Positions 10,191-21,162 of a stretch of 64,000 nt of DNA are shown here, one piece after another. Below the pieces are notes generated by a model. It was given only the letters and a program-made list of their open reading frames with translations, searched no databases and had not been told where the DNA came from. Positions within the stretch are counted from its first letter, which is position 1; the number at the start of each line of letters is the position of its first letter. Position numbers and translations under genes: made by a program. Origin of the DNA: Cladochytrium replicatum (lineage: Eukaryota; Chytridiomycota; Chytridiomycetes; Cladochytriales; Cladochytriaceae); assembly GCA_025526935.1 (NCBI GenBank), contig JAHLKD010000111.1, forward strand, positions 107,772 through 171,771. The letters are read 5' to 3'.

Positions 10191-13100
10191 TCACCGGCGG
10201 CGTTTCTCGGCCCCGTCCATCAAGGCCTGCAGTGAGTCCGAATAAATGTTGCATATCGCCCAGTTCTTGGAAATCCCTCTCAAAACCCTCAAAATAACCC
10301 GTACTCCATCTCGCACTTCTCTACTACGACGACCTACTGTGCCCTCGGCATCCTCCCCACGATCTACCATCATTAGATCAGCCCACCCATGCTGATTAAA
10401 GAAGCCATGACAAACGACCAAGACGCAACCACAGATGTAGAAGTAAAGGCAAAGCACTCCCAGAAATCCAGAAGTTTGATCCACATACGGCGTTCCCGAG
10501 CCCCGAGACGGGTGCCCCAGCGACAATGCTGACTCGGATTGTCTTTCGCCCCACATTTCCCCGAGGATCTCAGATATACGCAGCGCATGACGAGAGCTGA
10601 GAACCCCTCCGTAATCTGAGCTCGCCCATCGAGCCAGTATTCCATAGTCAGATTCCGGGAACAGTTTTGGTGAACGGGGTTCGGCAGGTGGATCATCGGG
10701 TTCCTGAGTCGGCAATCCGGTCACGAATCGCACAAATTGCTCCACGATCATGATGGGTGTGTGGAGGATGACCCATGCGTGGTGGTAGTGTATCAAGCGG
10801 AAGAGGCCGAACTGTCTGCCGCCCGTCGCGGCGGAACCATCGCCAACTACGTGGAATTGGGCATCGACCATTCGGAAAAGACGCAGAAGGTTCCGTTGCT
10901 TCCGCATGAACTCGGCAGCTTTCTTGTTCTTGAAGATAAATGCCTGGTGCATAATTTGCGGATTCTGAGTTGGGGCTCGTCTGAGGTAATCCTCCGGATT
11001 GCCAGAATAGGGAACTATTTCGCTCGCTACGCTGTCGGCAGTGCTGGCGCGGCCCCGGAACTCCGATTTGGTTCTTCGGCGACCGAGCAGACTCCACTTC
11101 TTGTTGAAGATAGGGAGCCATGGCTCAAGTCGCAAGTTGGAATTTTGGCGGGACATCTCTTCGCTGTTTTCGAGCACAGTGACTACGATCCCTATGCGAA
11201 CGTTGTAAGGCCGAGCAATGGTGAGTTTCTGAGCGATTGCTGCGAATGGAACTTGACGTCGCTTTGATAGAGAATATATCTTCCTCTGGCAGCCATACAG
11301 CACCGAATTGAGGAATGGTTCTGATGCATCAACAGGAAGACCCGGAACCTCAAGCCCGTCGCTAGAGTCGTCCAGGAAGGGTCTTTTTATCAACGTTTTA
11401 TTCCACTTGGAATCTTTGCGCGGCGTTCCGCCATCGTCGTCGCTAGACCCATCTCCTCTTTCGTTAGATTCTTCACCATCATACTGTCCATGGGCCTCGA
11501 AGATCATGTGCACGTCGGACATGAAAGGTGGCATTCGGTCCTCAGGTGGGCGATCTTCCGTTGGTGTCATCAACCAAAAAGAATCATCGGTAAGTACACG
11601 AACGTTTGACTCCTTCATTGACGCAAGACAATTGTTCGCGCGATTTCGCAGAGGTGAAATATTATCAATGGTCCACAACCCCCACCTGAGCGGAAGTCAG
11701 CACGCAGAGAATTCCACTTGCAACTTCTTACCATATTCGTCTGCGCATTGATAGTTCAGTCCAGCTTACGCTGGATTCGTCTGGAGGTTCGTTGTTCAAG
11801 CCAAGCCCTCTGGCAGTGACGACCGCTAACGCCAGCCAGTTCTTCCCCATAGTTCGCTCGGCTGGGTCTGACGACATCGACAGATAGTACAAAACGTGAA
11901 CCATCCCAGACAGCGCAAACAGTTCAGCTGGATATCCAAATTCACTCTGGGATCGCCGTCTTGTGACGACCGAAGGATTTTTGGGGTCGATCGTCGATCC
12001 TTCGGGCGAGCCGGACGATGATGAGCGAGAGGAGTCTGTGGTGCTCCAACCGTCTCTCGTTCTATGCGCCGACTCCATCAGTATCGGAAGCATCTCCTGC
12101 TGCGCACGCACAAGAAGGACATTGCTGCCGAGCGATACGTCGTCACGATCCCCGGTAAATCGCGCCGCGAGGGTTTGGAGAGCCAGCAGTACGAATGGTG
12201 GAAGTTTAAGTTTGCTAAAATGCCTGTTTTGAGATCCACATGACAAGTAGAGGCGACTCATCAGCAGGAAATGTTAATGTGAATCTTCTCCGAAGTCCTT
12301 ACCGCGAGTTGAAGATAGGAACAAGCGAGCTTCCTTCCCCCGTTAGAAACAATTGGAGAAGGTTGTTCAACTTGCTCTCTGGCGGGAGACGTGGCAAGTT
12401 GTCGAGGTATGACGGACCCATTCGAAGGCCGCTCCCCAGTTGAACGCGAGTGTCACATCCTAACTCCACTACTTCGTTAGTATCTGTTCCCAACTGGTTG
12501 GAGTTCTCTCGCTTCCTTCGAAGTTTTTTGCGTGGATCGTAGTCACTGCTCTGCGAAAAGCTCTGAGTGATTGTGCCACTTGAAGTCAGGCTAGTCAGTA
12601 TATTGGATTGGTGAATCGGGAAGCCTCCTGATTTCGAAGGAACGAATTCAGGTCGCCCAGCGGGGAAACTCGAGACATTTAGCAACGGCGGGAACTCCGT
12701 TCTGCTCGACACATGCAAAGGGTTGTGCGAGTTGTAACCTACTGGTTGGGCAAGTGACGAAAGCCCTGGTTGCCAGCGAAGTGCTGCATTAGTCGTCTGG
12801 GATAATGTTGTTCCAGGTGCTGATGATCCAGTCGTTGCCTGTGCTCCCATGTTGAAACTTCCAATGGTTTTTCCCACATTCTCATGAGCAACTTCGTGCG
12901 GTTGCATGAACGATGGGGGATTGAAACGGCCATCCAAACTTCCAAGTTGGATCGTTGACGTATCAAACGAAGAGTTTTGATCACCGAATTGTAGAGGAGT
13001 CTTTGATGGGCCTGAGAAAGATGTGGTGGTGAGTGGAGCGGTGCTGGTGTGAAGAGCAGGATTAAACATGCTGGTGGACGTGGCCGTTGTATTCTGGACC

Positions 13101-13684
13101 AGATGTGGTGGTGTGTTCAGAAACGAACTGGGATCCATTCCGAGACTCTCAACCATCCCCGCAAAGTCGAGCGTTGGGGGCAATGTCCTTCTATTTGAAG
13201 TCATGGGTGTTTCCATATTCGTATCACGGGTTAAATAAACGCCGCCGGGTTTGGCGGTGGAAGGAACCCCCGTTAGGTATGTGGAAGGTACGGGCTGATT
13301 TGCCAAGAGCTGAGCACCAACGCCTCTGGCCAATGACATGGGATACGATCCGGCGGTAGCAACGTTGTCGTGCTGACTTTCATAATTTGGAAGGGATGTG
13401 TGTGGAATAGAATACGTGACGTCGGGAAGTGAGACTCTAATTGCAGAGTCGACAGCATCAGGTTGATGATGAGCATTTTGGAGACGACCGTCCAACTGCT
13501 GTATGAGCCTCTGACGATCTTCCTCGAGCTGCTCCTCCATGCGGCTTATGAATTCCAGCCTGGCGCGCATCGATTCATCCATGCCGGCTCGTATCAAGTT
13601 CTGAACTGGGACGATGGATGGTTGGGGTATCTGGTTGTTGTCTGGGTTGCGCGGGTTGGTGGTTTTGTGTCTCTGGTCTTGCAT
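10191..13684 (-). CDS. Fungal-specific transcription factor (no Zn cluster seen)
   Basis: Three exons on the minus strand: 13684-12303, 12223-11732, 11685-10191; 1,122 residues. The middle homology region of fungal zinc-cluster factors is clear: NNLLQLFLTGEGSSLVPIFN, then PPFVLLALQTLAARFTG, then MRRRIWWGLWTIDN across the second intron, matching the LFF..PLFP, LLL.A.CALAARYS and MRRR.WW signatures. An N-terminal coiled coil (RLEFISRMEEQLEED) is where the linker and dimerisation helix usually follows the Zn2Cys6 cluster. I searched the 250 bp upstream in all frames of this strand and found no CxxCx6C cluster; a stop precedes the ATG in frame. The factor may have lost its zinc cluster, or it may be encoded by a more distant exon. 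Nuclear regulator; target unknown. Confidence 0.8.
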
Positions 13685-14102
13685 TCTCTACCGGGAAAGT
13701 GGGGGGTGAATTTTGTGGGCAGCGGGCCTGGCAAGCCAAGTCTGTGGATTGCCAAGATTTGTTTGGTGTAGGAAAGCCCGATCTGAATCTAGATGCCCGA
13801 TCCACACGCGTAAACACCGCGGTTGGATCTGTGACTCATCTTGACGCCGATTCCGAACAAGATCAGCCATATGTGATAATTGTAGGAACAATTCGAGGTA
13901 TGCAGTTTGATATCTTTCTCAAAGGGTATTAAATGAGTACATTGAACAACGGTTACAAGAGAGGAAGAAGGAAAACCTCATCTGGCAGCAGCAGAACCAC
14001 ACAATCCTTCCAGAAACCTCTCCAAACTGATAAAAGCAATAAAATCAAAAAAAAGTTCGTTGGAGCATATTGTGGAGTGTGTCATAAATCCCAGTCGACC
14101 AT
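13685..14102. other. intergenic, cyclin 3' side to transcription factor 5' side
   Basis: Both neighbours read on the minus strand. Short open frames here show no family motif, and no zinc-cluster exon was found. Likely holds the cyclin 3' UTR and the transcription factor promoter. Confidence 0.4.
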
Positions 14103-15068
14103 TCATCTACCAGAAGACCCTTCATTAATTGCAGAAGTCGGTTTGATTGGGACCTGGCAGTCCTTTTTTAGTGCAGCACCACGAGAGGTGTGGTTGACAA
14201 GCATACGTGTTGCTCCTTCTACGGTCACTACGTTCCCTCTTGACGAAACGCTTGCACCGGAACCGAGCCTGAGCGTCGAGCTGTACCACGCAACAGTTGA
14301 TGTAATTTCAGATCGCCAAGCGTCAACGTCATCCATTCTCAAATTGAAGTCAACGGCGAGAAGGAACTGAATTAAGGGGAAGCGGATTAACATCATGGCG
14401 GAGAGGGAAGTACAATGAGGAGAAAAAAGCCCTCCACACTGCGTTTGCCCCCAAAGCCAACGGCTTACCTCCACCTCCATGTCCAAAAGTTGGCTGGGTT
14501 CGAATCCAGTTGCTTCGGACCAGCAGCTATTCGTCAGAACGTGATCTTCGTGCCCGTACATTTTCTGGGCAAGCACGAAAGCCGATGTGAACACTCGCTG
14601 GTCGAACAATTCTCCACTATTCTTGGTGCACTGGCTCGAAGTTATGAAACGATCGACGTACTTTAATGCAATCATTGCGAGGGTGGAAACCATGAGCATC
14701 GACTCAGTCAGTCGGTTTGCAATCATAGCCTCGCTGTCAGATGAACGCCTAGCGGAAGATTTCTTGAACGCCTTGTCCAAAGAATCATCTTGCCCATCAA
14801 GACCACTTGAGCCTTTACGATCGAAACCAAGAAATGCGGTCACCGTGACGGTTGACAGAAATAGTCGCTCGCAAAACTGGCGAAAGTGCTTGCGTCGGGT
14901 GCCCGAGATCGCCACGGCTTCCCGCTGAAACCGTGCTTGCAGCTTGTTGGCTCGACTTTGCAGAATGTCGAAGAATACGACTGCAGAGGTGGCAGCTAGC
15001 GACGGGATGGTTTCGGGAGCTTCGACCGCGGGTGGTGAAAGCGACCGGCCATCCATGGCCAAGCCCAT
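14103..15068 (-). CDS. PHO80-like cyclin
   Basis: Two exons: 15068-14469 and 14366-14103, with an intron of 102 nt; 287 residues. The cyclin box runs through MIALKYVDRFI, QRVFTSAFVLAQKMYGHED and, across the splice, LLDMEVEFLLAVDFNLRMDD. The last is the classic helix of the Pho80/Pcl cyclin family (LN.LE.EFL..IDF.L), and correct splicing is needed to create it, which fixes the junction. These cyclins activate Pho85-type CDKs in phosphate sensing, glycogen control or polarity. The reading frame stays open 5' of the ATG without another Met. The order VLAQKMYGHED instead of the usual KF..D..Y.N shows some divergence. The partner CDK is not in this window. Confidence 0.85.
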   Translation of the reverse strand: MGLAMDGRSLSPPAVEAPETIPSLAATSAVVFFDILQSRANKLQARFQREAVAISGTRRKHFRQFCERLFLSTVTVTAFLGFDRKGSSGLDGQDDSLDKAFKKSSARRSSDSEAMIANRLTESMLMVSTLAMIALKYVDRFITSSQCTKNSGELFDQRVFTSAFVLAQKMYGHEDHVLTNSCWSEATGFEPSQLLDMEVEVSRWLWGQTQCGGLFSPHCTSLSAMMLIRFPLIQFLLAVDFNLRMDDVDAWRSEITSTVAWYSSTLRLGSGASVSSRGNVVTVEGATRMLVNHTSRGAALKKDCQVPIKPTSAINEGSSGR

Positions 15069-15341
15069 GTCTGTTGCAATCGATTCAGGTTCAGTAGCAG
15101 TGTTTCTCCCGCGTGTGTCCAGACTCTGAGCTTCAACTCCGAGACATTCACTTTCGTCTCGTCTCGGTTCAGCTACTTTTTCTTTTTAATTTGCTGCCAC
15201 CCGTCCACGTGCAAACGCGGCCCAAGCCTCGCGACCCAGCTCCGTGGCTGGTGCTCTGACTCTCCATGCCGGCCCCCGCCTGCCGACAGCGAGACTGACT
15301 GACCGAAACACCAAGGCTAAGGGCTAAGGGCTGCAGCGGAT

Positions 15342-16144
15342 ATGAACCACGCACCGGACAACGTAATCAGCAACTCGCAGTGGCTCATGGGCACCCCAGT
15401 AAACACAGCTCCGCCGGCTTTCGTGCAGCTGGAGTGGTCAACAACCTATCCTACCGATGAGCTTCGGCGGCAGCGGTACGTCACTGGAATCATAGAGTAC
15501 GGTAACTACGCTCACCATGCTGCTCGAACTATCATCGCCAGAGGTAAGCTGCCCTGACGACCAATCTCCGAGTCATGCTAAATAGTCTTGATACGCCTCC
15601 TTGCAATCGAAACCAAGGTGGATACCCATCGGCTTGTATATACTTTGTCGCTGTAAATACGCTTCACCAATCTCCGGAATCTACTATGTCTATTGAACCT
15701 GCGGAGATCGGAGACTTTGTGTCGTCGGGAGAGGATATGAACAACATCACTGTTTACCACCAACGGTGGCAAACCCATCGTGATTGCTTCATCCTCATCC
15801 TGAATGTAAAAACAAACGTGACGGACAATACCCCATCCTCATCACCAGTCACAACAATGGCACTATCCTACCCACCAACTACATCTTTCTCGAGCACAAT
15901 AATGACACAACCGATCGCACCAATATCGGTCAGGCTCTCTTCTTCTCATAGCAACCCAGCGCTCATATCAGGGACAAGTTTTTTGTCGAATTGTCGCCCT
16001 ACGGAATTGTCTGACGTTACAGAAAGGAGGAGATCGTTCGAGGTTTCGCTTGTTTACCGTTTCTTTTATGTGATGAAGACGATCGCACCAGTGATGGGAC
16101 AAACTTTGCATGATATTAATATCCAAACTCTTCCTGGTCAGTAG
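15342..16144 (+). CDS. Unresolved gene, unknown product
   Basis: I do not recognise this gene. An opening exon from ATG 15342 gives MNHAPDN ... ARTIIAR, with a good donor (GTAAGC near 15544). An acceptor at TAG near 15586 continues in frame as VLIRLLAIETKVDTHRLVY before another GTAAAT donor. After that no single frame is convincing. Between about 15800 and 15960 one frame reads HNNGTILPTNY and TNIGQALFFS and then stops; this faintly resembles the end of secreted intradiol-dioxygenase-like proteins, which would make it a relic. The alternative open frame 15575-16144 has biased Ser/Thr composition only. Treat as a gene of unknown structure, possibly decayed. Confidence 0.25.
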
Positions 16145-16305
16145 ATTCATTTACAATTTGCCAAGAAGAATGCACCTGTCTACCAAATAATACCGTTCCT
16201 GTTTTAAACGCTCAATCGTGAACTGTTCGCTCGTAAAGCTAAACGCCATGCACAGATAAACAAGGTAGTCAGACGTTTATTTACATGCAATATGAGAAAC
16301 GGCAA

Positions 16306-17182
16306 CTAAATAGCTGCATATCCGTTACGGGGCAGGTACTTGGCAAGCACTGGTCGCCTGACCAGCAATGCTTCTTGAATAGAGTTCGCGCCAACAGTCG
16401 CCAGAAGTACGTAAACACACTGAACTGATGTGTTAGATCCTTCCCAAAACCGCAATTTTGGCTCATAAAATCTTACCGTCACTCCGCTTCCCAACAACGC
16501 CAGCAAAGTAAGTGTAGGAACCACAACGACAGCCCTGCATTGTTCGCGAACTAGCACATAAACGGCAGCAACAAGTACGCCCAGGAGGTTGTCAAGGAAC
16601 GTAAGCCAACTAAAGGACACCATCTGTCAGGTTGTTTGACAATGAGTCGACTCCCACAATGTTCCCTCACCTCCATTCATCATTCTTGATATACTCCCAG
16701 CCATCTCCAGGGTTTGGTTGCAACGCGAACGCACGGATCACCGATGCGACGTAAACCGCCAGAACCGCCACCGTAACTGTTCGCAGAATCACCACTCCCT
16801 TCCTATTCGGCGAAGTCCCGGCTCCTTCCGCAAGCGGCAGCAACGACGCAGTCAAAGTCGTCGAGGAGAATATGACAAGAAGCGCGAGCCGGAACATCGT
16901 CACCGGGTTTCCGAGCACGAATACCGCAACGCAGATGATGAGCCCGAAAGGTGCGGGACCGATCACGGCGAAATAGGGGAGTGTCAAGGTGAGTCCGGCG
17001 AGGTAGTCAAAGAGCGCGGAGGCTGCCCAAGGATTCGAGAGGACATGCTTAAGCGCTTCACCCAGGCTCAGGTGTGTCGCGAGGGCATTGAAGAGATGAG
17101 GGAGGAAAGCAATGCCAGAAGCGGTGAAGAGGAGAAAGACGATGCCGCGCAGGGAACGAGAGAGAGCGACGTTGGAATCCAT
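16306..17182 (-). CDS. DUF1475-like multi-pass membrane protein
   Basis: Exons 17182-16671 and 16609-16306. A further in-frame 57-nt stretch (16476-16420: GTAAGA, CTAAC, CAG) is probably an intron, giving about 252 residues. Roughly six hydrophobic helices are visible. Two halves each hold an aromatic-rich motif: SNPWAASALFDYLAG in the first and DEWSWLTFLDNLLGV in the second, the latter created by the splice. This NPW..A.L.D pattern, repeated twice, is how I remember DUF1475 proteins of plants and algae. No function is established for that family. The membrane location is secure; the family call is moderate. Confidence 0.6.
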
Positions 17183-17592
17183 TATGCGGGCGAGGGTGGG
17201 ATTTGTGATCTGTTTAAATAGCGGAACAACTCTGGGGCTTGGATGGAGTGTGGGAACCGGAGATTCTCCGCATTGATTGGTCCATCAACACATCGAGAGT
17301 TTTTATTGGAAAAGACTAATTCAGTAAACAGAAGAGTTGATCCTAAACTCCTTTCTTAGAAAATAACCAAGACCGTCATGACCGACTCAACCCAGCGATA
17401 ATACAATTTGGTAGGAGACTGGAAAAGGGGAACATGCAACAGCATTGAGCTTTCAAACAAGTGTGGAGAAAATGGCTCGGGAAACAAAAGCTCTGACCGA
17501 ATGGGCTTTGAAGTGGGGATGGATGGCAAAGGACATTGCAGGTGCACGAATTTCCGACAAACAAAAAGCTTTGATAGGCACGCTTCAAGCAG

Positions 17593-17937
17593 GACATCGA
17601 ATTCAAAAAGGAGAACAACTGGTCGTCGTTTGACCTCGCTCCAGCATCATACTTGCTTTCCGGTGGAGCCGCTAAAGCAGACTACGTCCCACCGACGTTT
17701 AAAATCACCTCGCAGCCCTATGTCCCAGTAGACGCACCAGTTCCGAATAGTTCTTCTCAGTTCACTCACCGAAGTAGGGCGGTCAACTTCAGCAAACGAC
17801 CGCTCCCGAGCGACGTGTACAAGTATCCGGCCACCAACAGTCAAGAGTATGGATGGAACTATACAAACAAGAACCTGGAAATCTTTGGGAACTTTTCGGC
17901 GAATTATTCGGCGAGTTGGCAAAAGTCTCAAGGATAA
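17593..17937 (+). CDS. Small protein with axonemal-type YP-x-T-x-SQEYGW box (5' exon unresolved)
   Basis: The last exon begins after an acceptor at 17592 and reads DIEFKKENNWSSFDLAPASYL to a stop at 17937, about 114 codons. It is Pro/Ser/Tyr-rich and ends with YKYPATNSQEYGWNY. The KYP-x-T-x-SQE-x-GW pattern resembles the C-terminal box of the ciliary microtubule inner protein CFAP144/FAM183 as I remember it; the rest does not clearly match, so this is only a hint. No ATG lies in the exon's frame upstream. The open frame from ATG 17471 (MARETKAL) is adjacent, but I could not splice it in phase, so the start is unknown. If the ciliary reading is right it supports a flagellated fungus. Confidence 0.4.
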   Translation, partial: DIEFKKENNWSSFDLAPASYLLSGGAAKADYVPPTFKITSQPYVPVDAPVPNSSSQFTHRSRAVNFSKRPLPSDVYKYPATNSQEYGWNYTNKNLEIFGNFSANYSASWQKSQG

Positions 17938-18007
17938 ACACCGATTAACATCATTGATAGTGAATAGAGTACATCGCAATGAAAACTATACCGCTCAAAT
18001 GGACTTT

Positions 18008-20911
18008 CTAAAACTCTTGGATCCAACCGATCAAAACAACTTCGTCAAAACTCAGCTTTGCCACATTACTGTCTTTCCCATCCCGCTCGAATAAACTGTT
18101 GCTTTTTACTGCTTTCACACCAACCTTGGTGCCAACCGTAACATGCGGAAACGTGTTTGCGCTGATCACTTGCACCGCCGTAGTCCCTAACACTTCGCCC
18201 TCTTCACCCCTCAATTGCAAAATCGGGCCATCCATTCGCTTGACTCCAATCGCCATAATATTTCCTTTCTCCCAAATCACGCAGTCTACAACTAAACGCA
18301 CTCCAGGAATCTGGTGTGCCCCCTTCTTCGAACCCCAAAGTGCCCAGAACAACCGGCTGTAGTATCTTACGACCGAATTTTGTCGTATCCTATCCACCGC
18401 TTTCTCATCCGCGTTGCCATTATCTGGTCCAAAGTCGATTGTTCCTAGAACTCCTTGAATGCGGCTGTCCGCTTTACCGTTTTGTGGGATTTCAGCTGAA
18501 TCATAATCAATCTCTAGCCTCTCCCCTTCCGGAAACGCGTTATCGTCACTTGCGAAAAACGCCATCTTGTCGGCGAGACGAGGCAACCCCAGTGTCACAT
18601 GAAACTCTTTTGACTCGATACCGTTTCTGAGTTCTTCCCACAACGAAGCACCGTCACTCGTCGATTCTTCAGCGAAAACGTTCTCAAGTAAGCTGATCAC
18701 CGCTTGTGAATCCAGTTTCACTCCGTAGTAGTATGGAAGTTTCACTTTCTTGACGCTTGCACCCGCTTCGGCTGCCGGTTTAATATTTTCCTTCGCCACT
18801 TTTTGCGCTGCCTTAGCTTTCTTCTCAGCCTTTTGGCCAGCCTTGACTCCCTTAGCTGAAGAACCTGTGGATGGCTCCTCCGGCTGTTCCTTTTCCGGCT
18901 TTGCCACCTTCCTTGCCTTTACGACCGCAAGCGCCTTTTCGAACTCTTCGTCGGTTGGCGATGTCCACCCAAGCGCACGGCATACCGCATCCATGTTTTC
19001 GCGTTCCGAGTTTCTCATGTCCAAATCAATCACCTTTTCAATTTTCGCATCCTGTAGCTGTCTAAGATCGAGCGAGTTGCGTTTGTCGACAAAATTCGAG
19101 ATGGCCGATTGAATATCCTTCACCTTTGCTGGTGTGAGGGTTTGGTGATTTTCCCCTCTGGACGCAAAGTTATTAATTTCGCAAAGAGTTGATTACATGA
19201 GATTGGCTTACCTTGCTTCAACTCGGTCAACTGCAATGTTGATCGCCTCTTCTCTTTCCAGTTGTTCCACATTCCAATCTAGAGCAACTATACGCCCGTT
19301 TGAATAAGCTTTCCTGAATGCTGTTACTAGCTTCAGCCTGTGATCTTTGAGATGGTTGTTGCGATCTGCAAAAACAACCTTTCGTTCCACGAACATTTCG
19401 GTGACGAGGGTCTCGAACTTCCCCCGCTGGTCGTCATTTTGGAGCTGCCCAACTATGTCTGGGAAGAGTTCGAAGAGCAGCGCGCCAAGAGTTGACTTTC
19501 CACATCCGGGACATCCAATAGGGATCAAGAGGATCTTCATATCCCCTGGCGCGTAAACCGGCTTATCGTCTCGCGCTAGCTTGTTAGGATCCACTTTCTC
19601 ATCTACTTCGGTGTCTCCCTCCTCGATCTTCGCCGCAAGGGCTTCTCCTCCTCCACTCTCGTCCCACTTCAATCCAGATTCGTGCAGAAACTGATCCCGC
19701 GCTCTGATGATCCCTTTGCTCTGTAAGTATTCATCAAAGAATACCGGCTCCTCACGCATCTTCTTTCGTACCCACTCGATATACTTCCGAGTATGTTGGT
19801 ATTTGATGTAGTGAGGTTCCTTATGATTTAGAAGCGCCTTTGTGACCTCCCTCCATTCTCGGAACATCAAATATGGCTCGTCGAATTTCACTTTGAAGAA
19901 ATAGACTGGTACTTCGGATGTCGAGTGCTTAAGACGACACCGCACGACAAACCCCTCGACTGGACGACCGTCGTAGAAGCCATTTGCTCTTCGCTCGTCA
20001 GTGAATCTTCTCACATCTGGAAGTCGCAGGAACGTCAAAAATACGTTTCTTGCGCAATCGAGCAGCATTACCATCGAGATTATCAAAGGACAAAGAATCC
20101 ACGCACTTGAATCCAAATTGCTCTGCTACCTTGCGAACCTTCTCGCTTTTTGCAGTCTCAAACTCTGCTGTGTTTCTGTTCAATCCATGAAGGAACAAGC
20201 CCCTCCTCTCCGGCGGGTAACCCAAAATGTGTTCCTCGAAGTCGTCATCACATAACTCAAATACAGCCGTGACATTCTCTTTCCTCAAAAGCTTGATAAA
20301 ATCCTCGGTTGTATTTTTGCTCTCTGAAATGTGTTTTTCCAACCAGGCTTTCCCGGTGTCTGCGTGGGAAAGTCGATCAGGCTGGCTTGAGCCTGCATCC
20401 AAGATATTCGACCCGGTTGCATGCTTGGAAGTTACGAGAAGTGTGCTCTTATCCAATGCCGAAGCGAAGATGATGCAGCCATTCTCCTTCACGGTTACCT
20501 CGTATGGACCCGTCGTTGAAGCCTGCAGAGAGTCCCACTGCGTTTCGGGAATTTCCCCCACTATTTAACGCACCAATGAACATGTGGGTATGAGTCTATG
20601 GGCTCAAAATGCTTACCATTGAAGAACTTATCATACCCGCGGGTAACAATCTGTGGGTCCTGTCTTTTATCACCTTCCCATATAAACAAACCGCGAGCGA
20701 AGGTCGGAAGTTTGTGCCTCAGATCTTTGTAAGCATGTTCGGAGACGTTGTAAGACAAGATGCGGTATGGTGGAACTTTGGGCATTTGCGAGGACACTTG
20801 GTATTCTACGCATTTGACGAGAGGACGATTGTTGCGACCCTCACCCGATCTCTGGGTAAGTTTGGACAGGGAGGCAACCAGGTCTGCGACTGGTGGATTG
20901 CCTCCAGACAT
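18008..20911 (-). CDS. TRL1: Fungal tripartite tRNA ligase
   Basis: Four exons: 20911-20617, 20560-20072, 20016-19212, 19157-18008; 912 residues, near yeast Trl1 (827). The enzyme joins tRNA half-molecules after intron removal and HAC1-type mRNA halves in the unfolded protein response. The ligase domain has the adenylated Lys of motif I in VKENGCIIFAS (about residue 123) and VEGFVVR as a downstream ligase motif. The polynucleotide kinase domain has P-loop GCPGCGKST at about 429. The cyclic phosphodiesterase domain shows the two 2H motifs FHVTLG and HVTVG. The FFN-VGE and DRVEAR-GENHQ joins are formed by splicing and match the family. All catalytic signatures are present, so it is presumably functional. 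Confidence 0.95.
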
Positions 20912-21162
20912 GGGTCCGGTGTCGTGGGATTTATGAACATTTTACTGCGCCTTTTTGGTTTTGTTTATGGTTGCTGGTGCAATAAAATAGATCAAATTTC
21001 TGTTTTAAAGTGACTCGACCAGCTAGCTATCTTTATGATATTGATACATCTTGGCCAGGTGATATCAACATCAGTGGTTATGATTTTTCTTGATCTTTCC
21101 ATTCCCTGTCATCCGAAAGGTATTCCAAAATGAATCTCAGAAAGTTGTGTTTATGTTCCGGC

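Noticed and set aside
15575-16144. A 189-residue Ser/Thr-rich protein
   Set aside because: No motif; a different frame of the same stretch looks more protein-like. Retained only as an unresolved gene.
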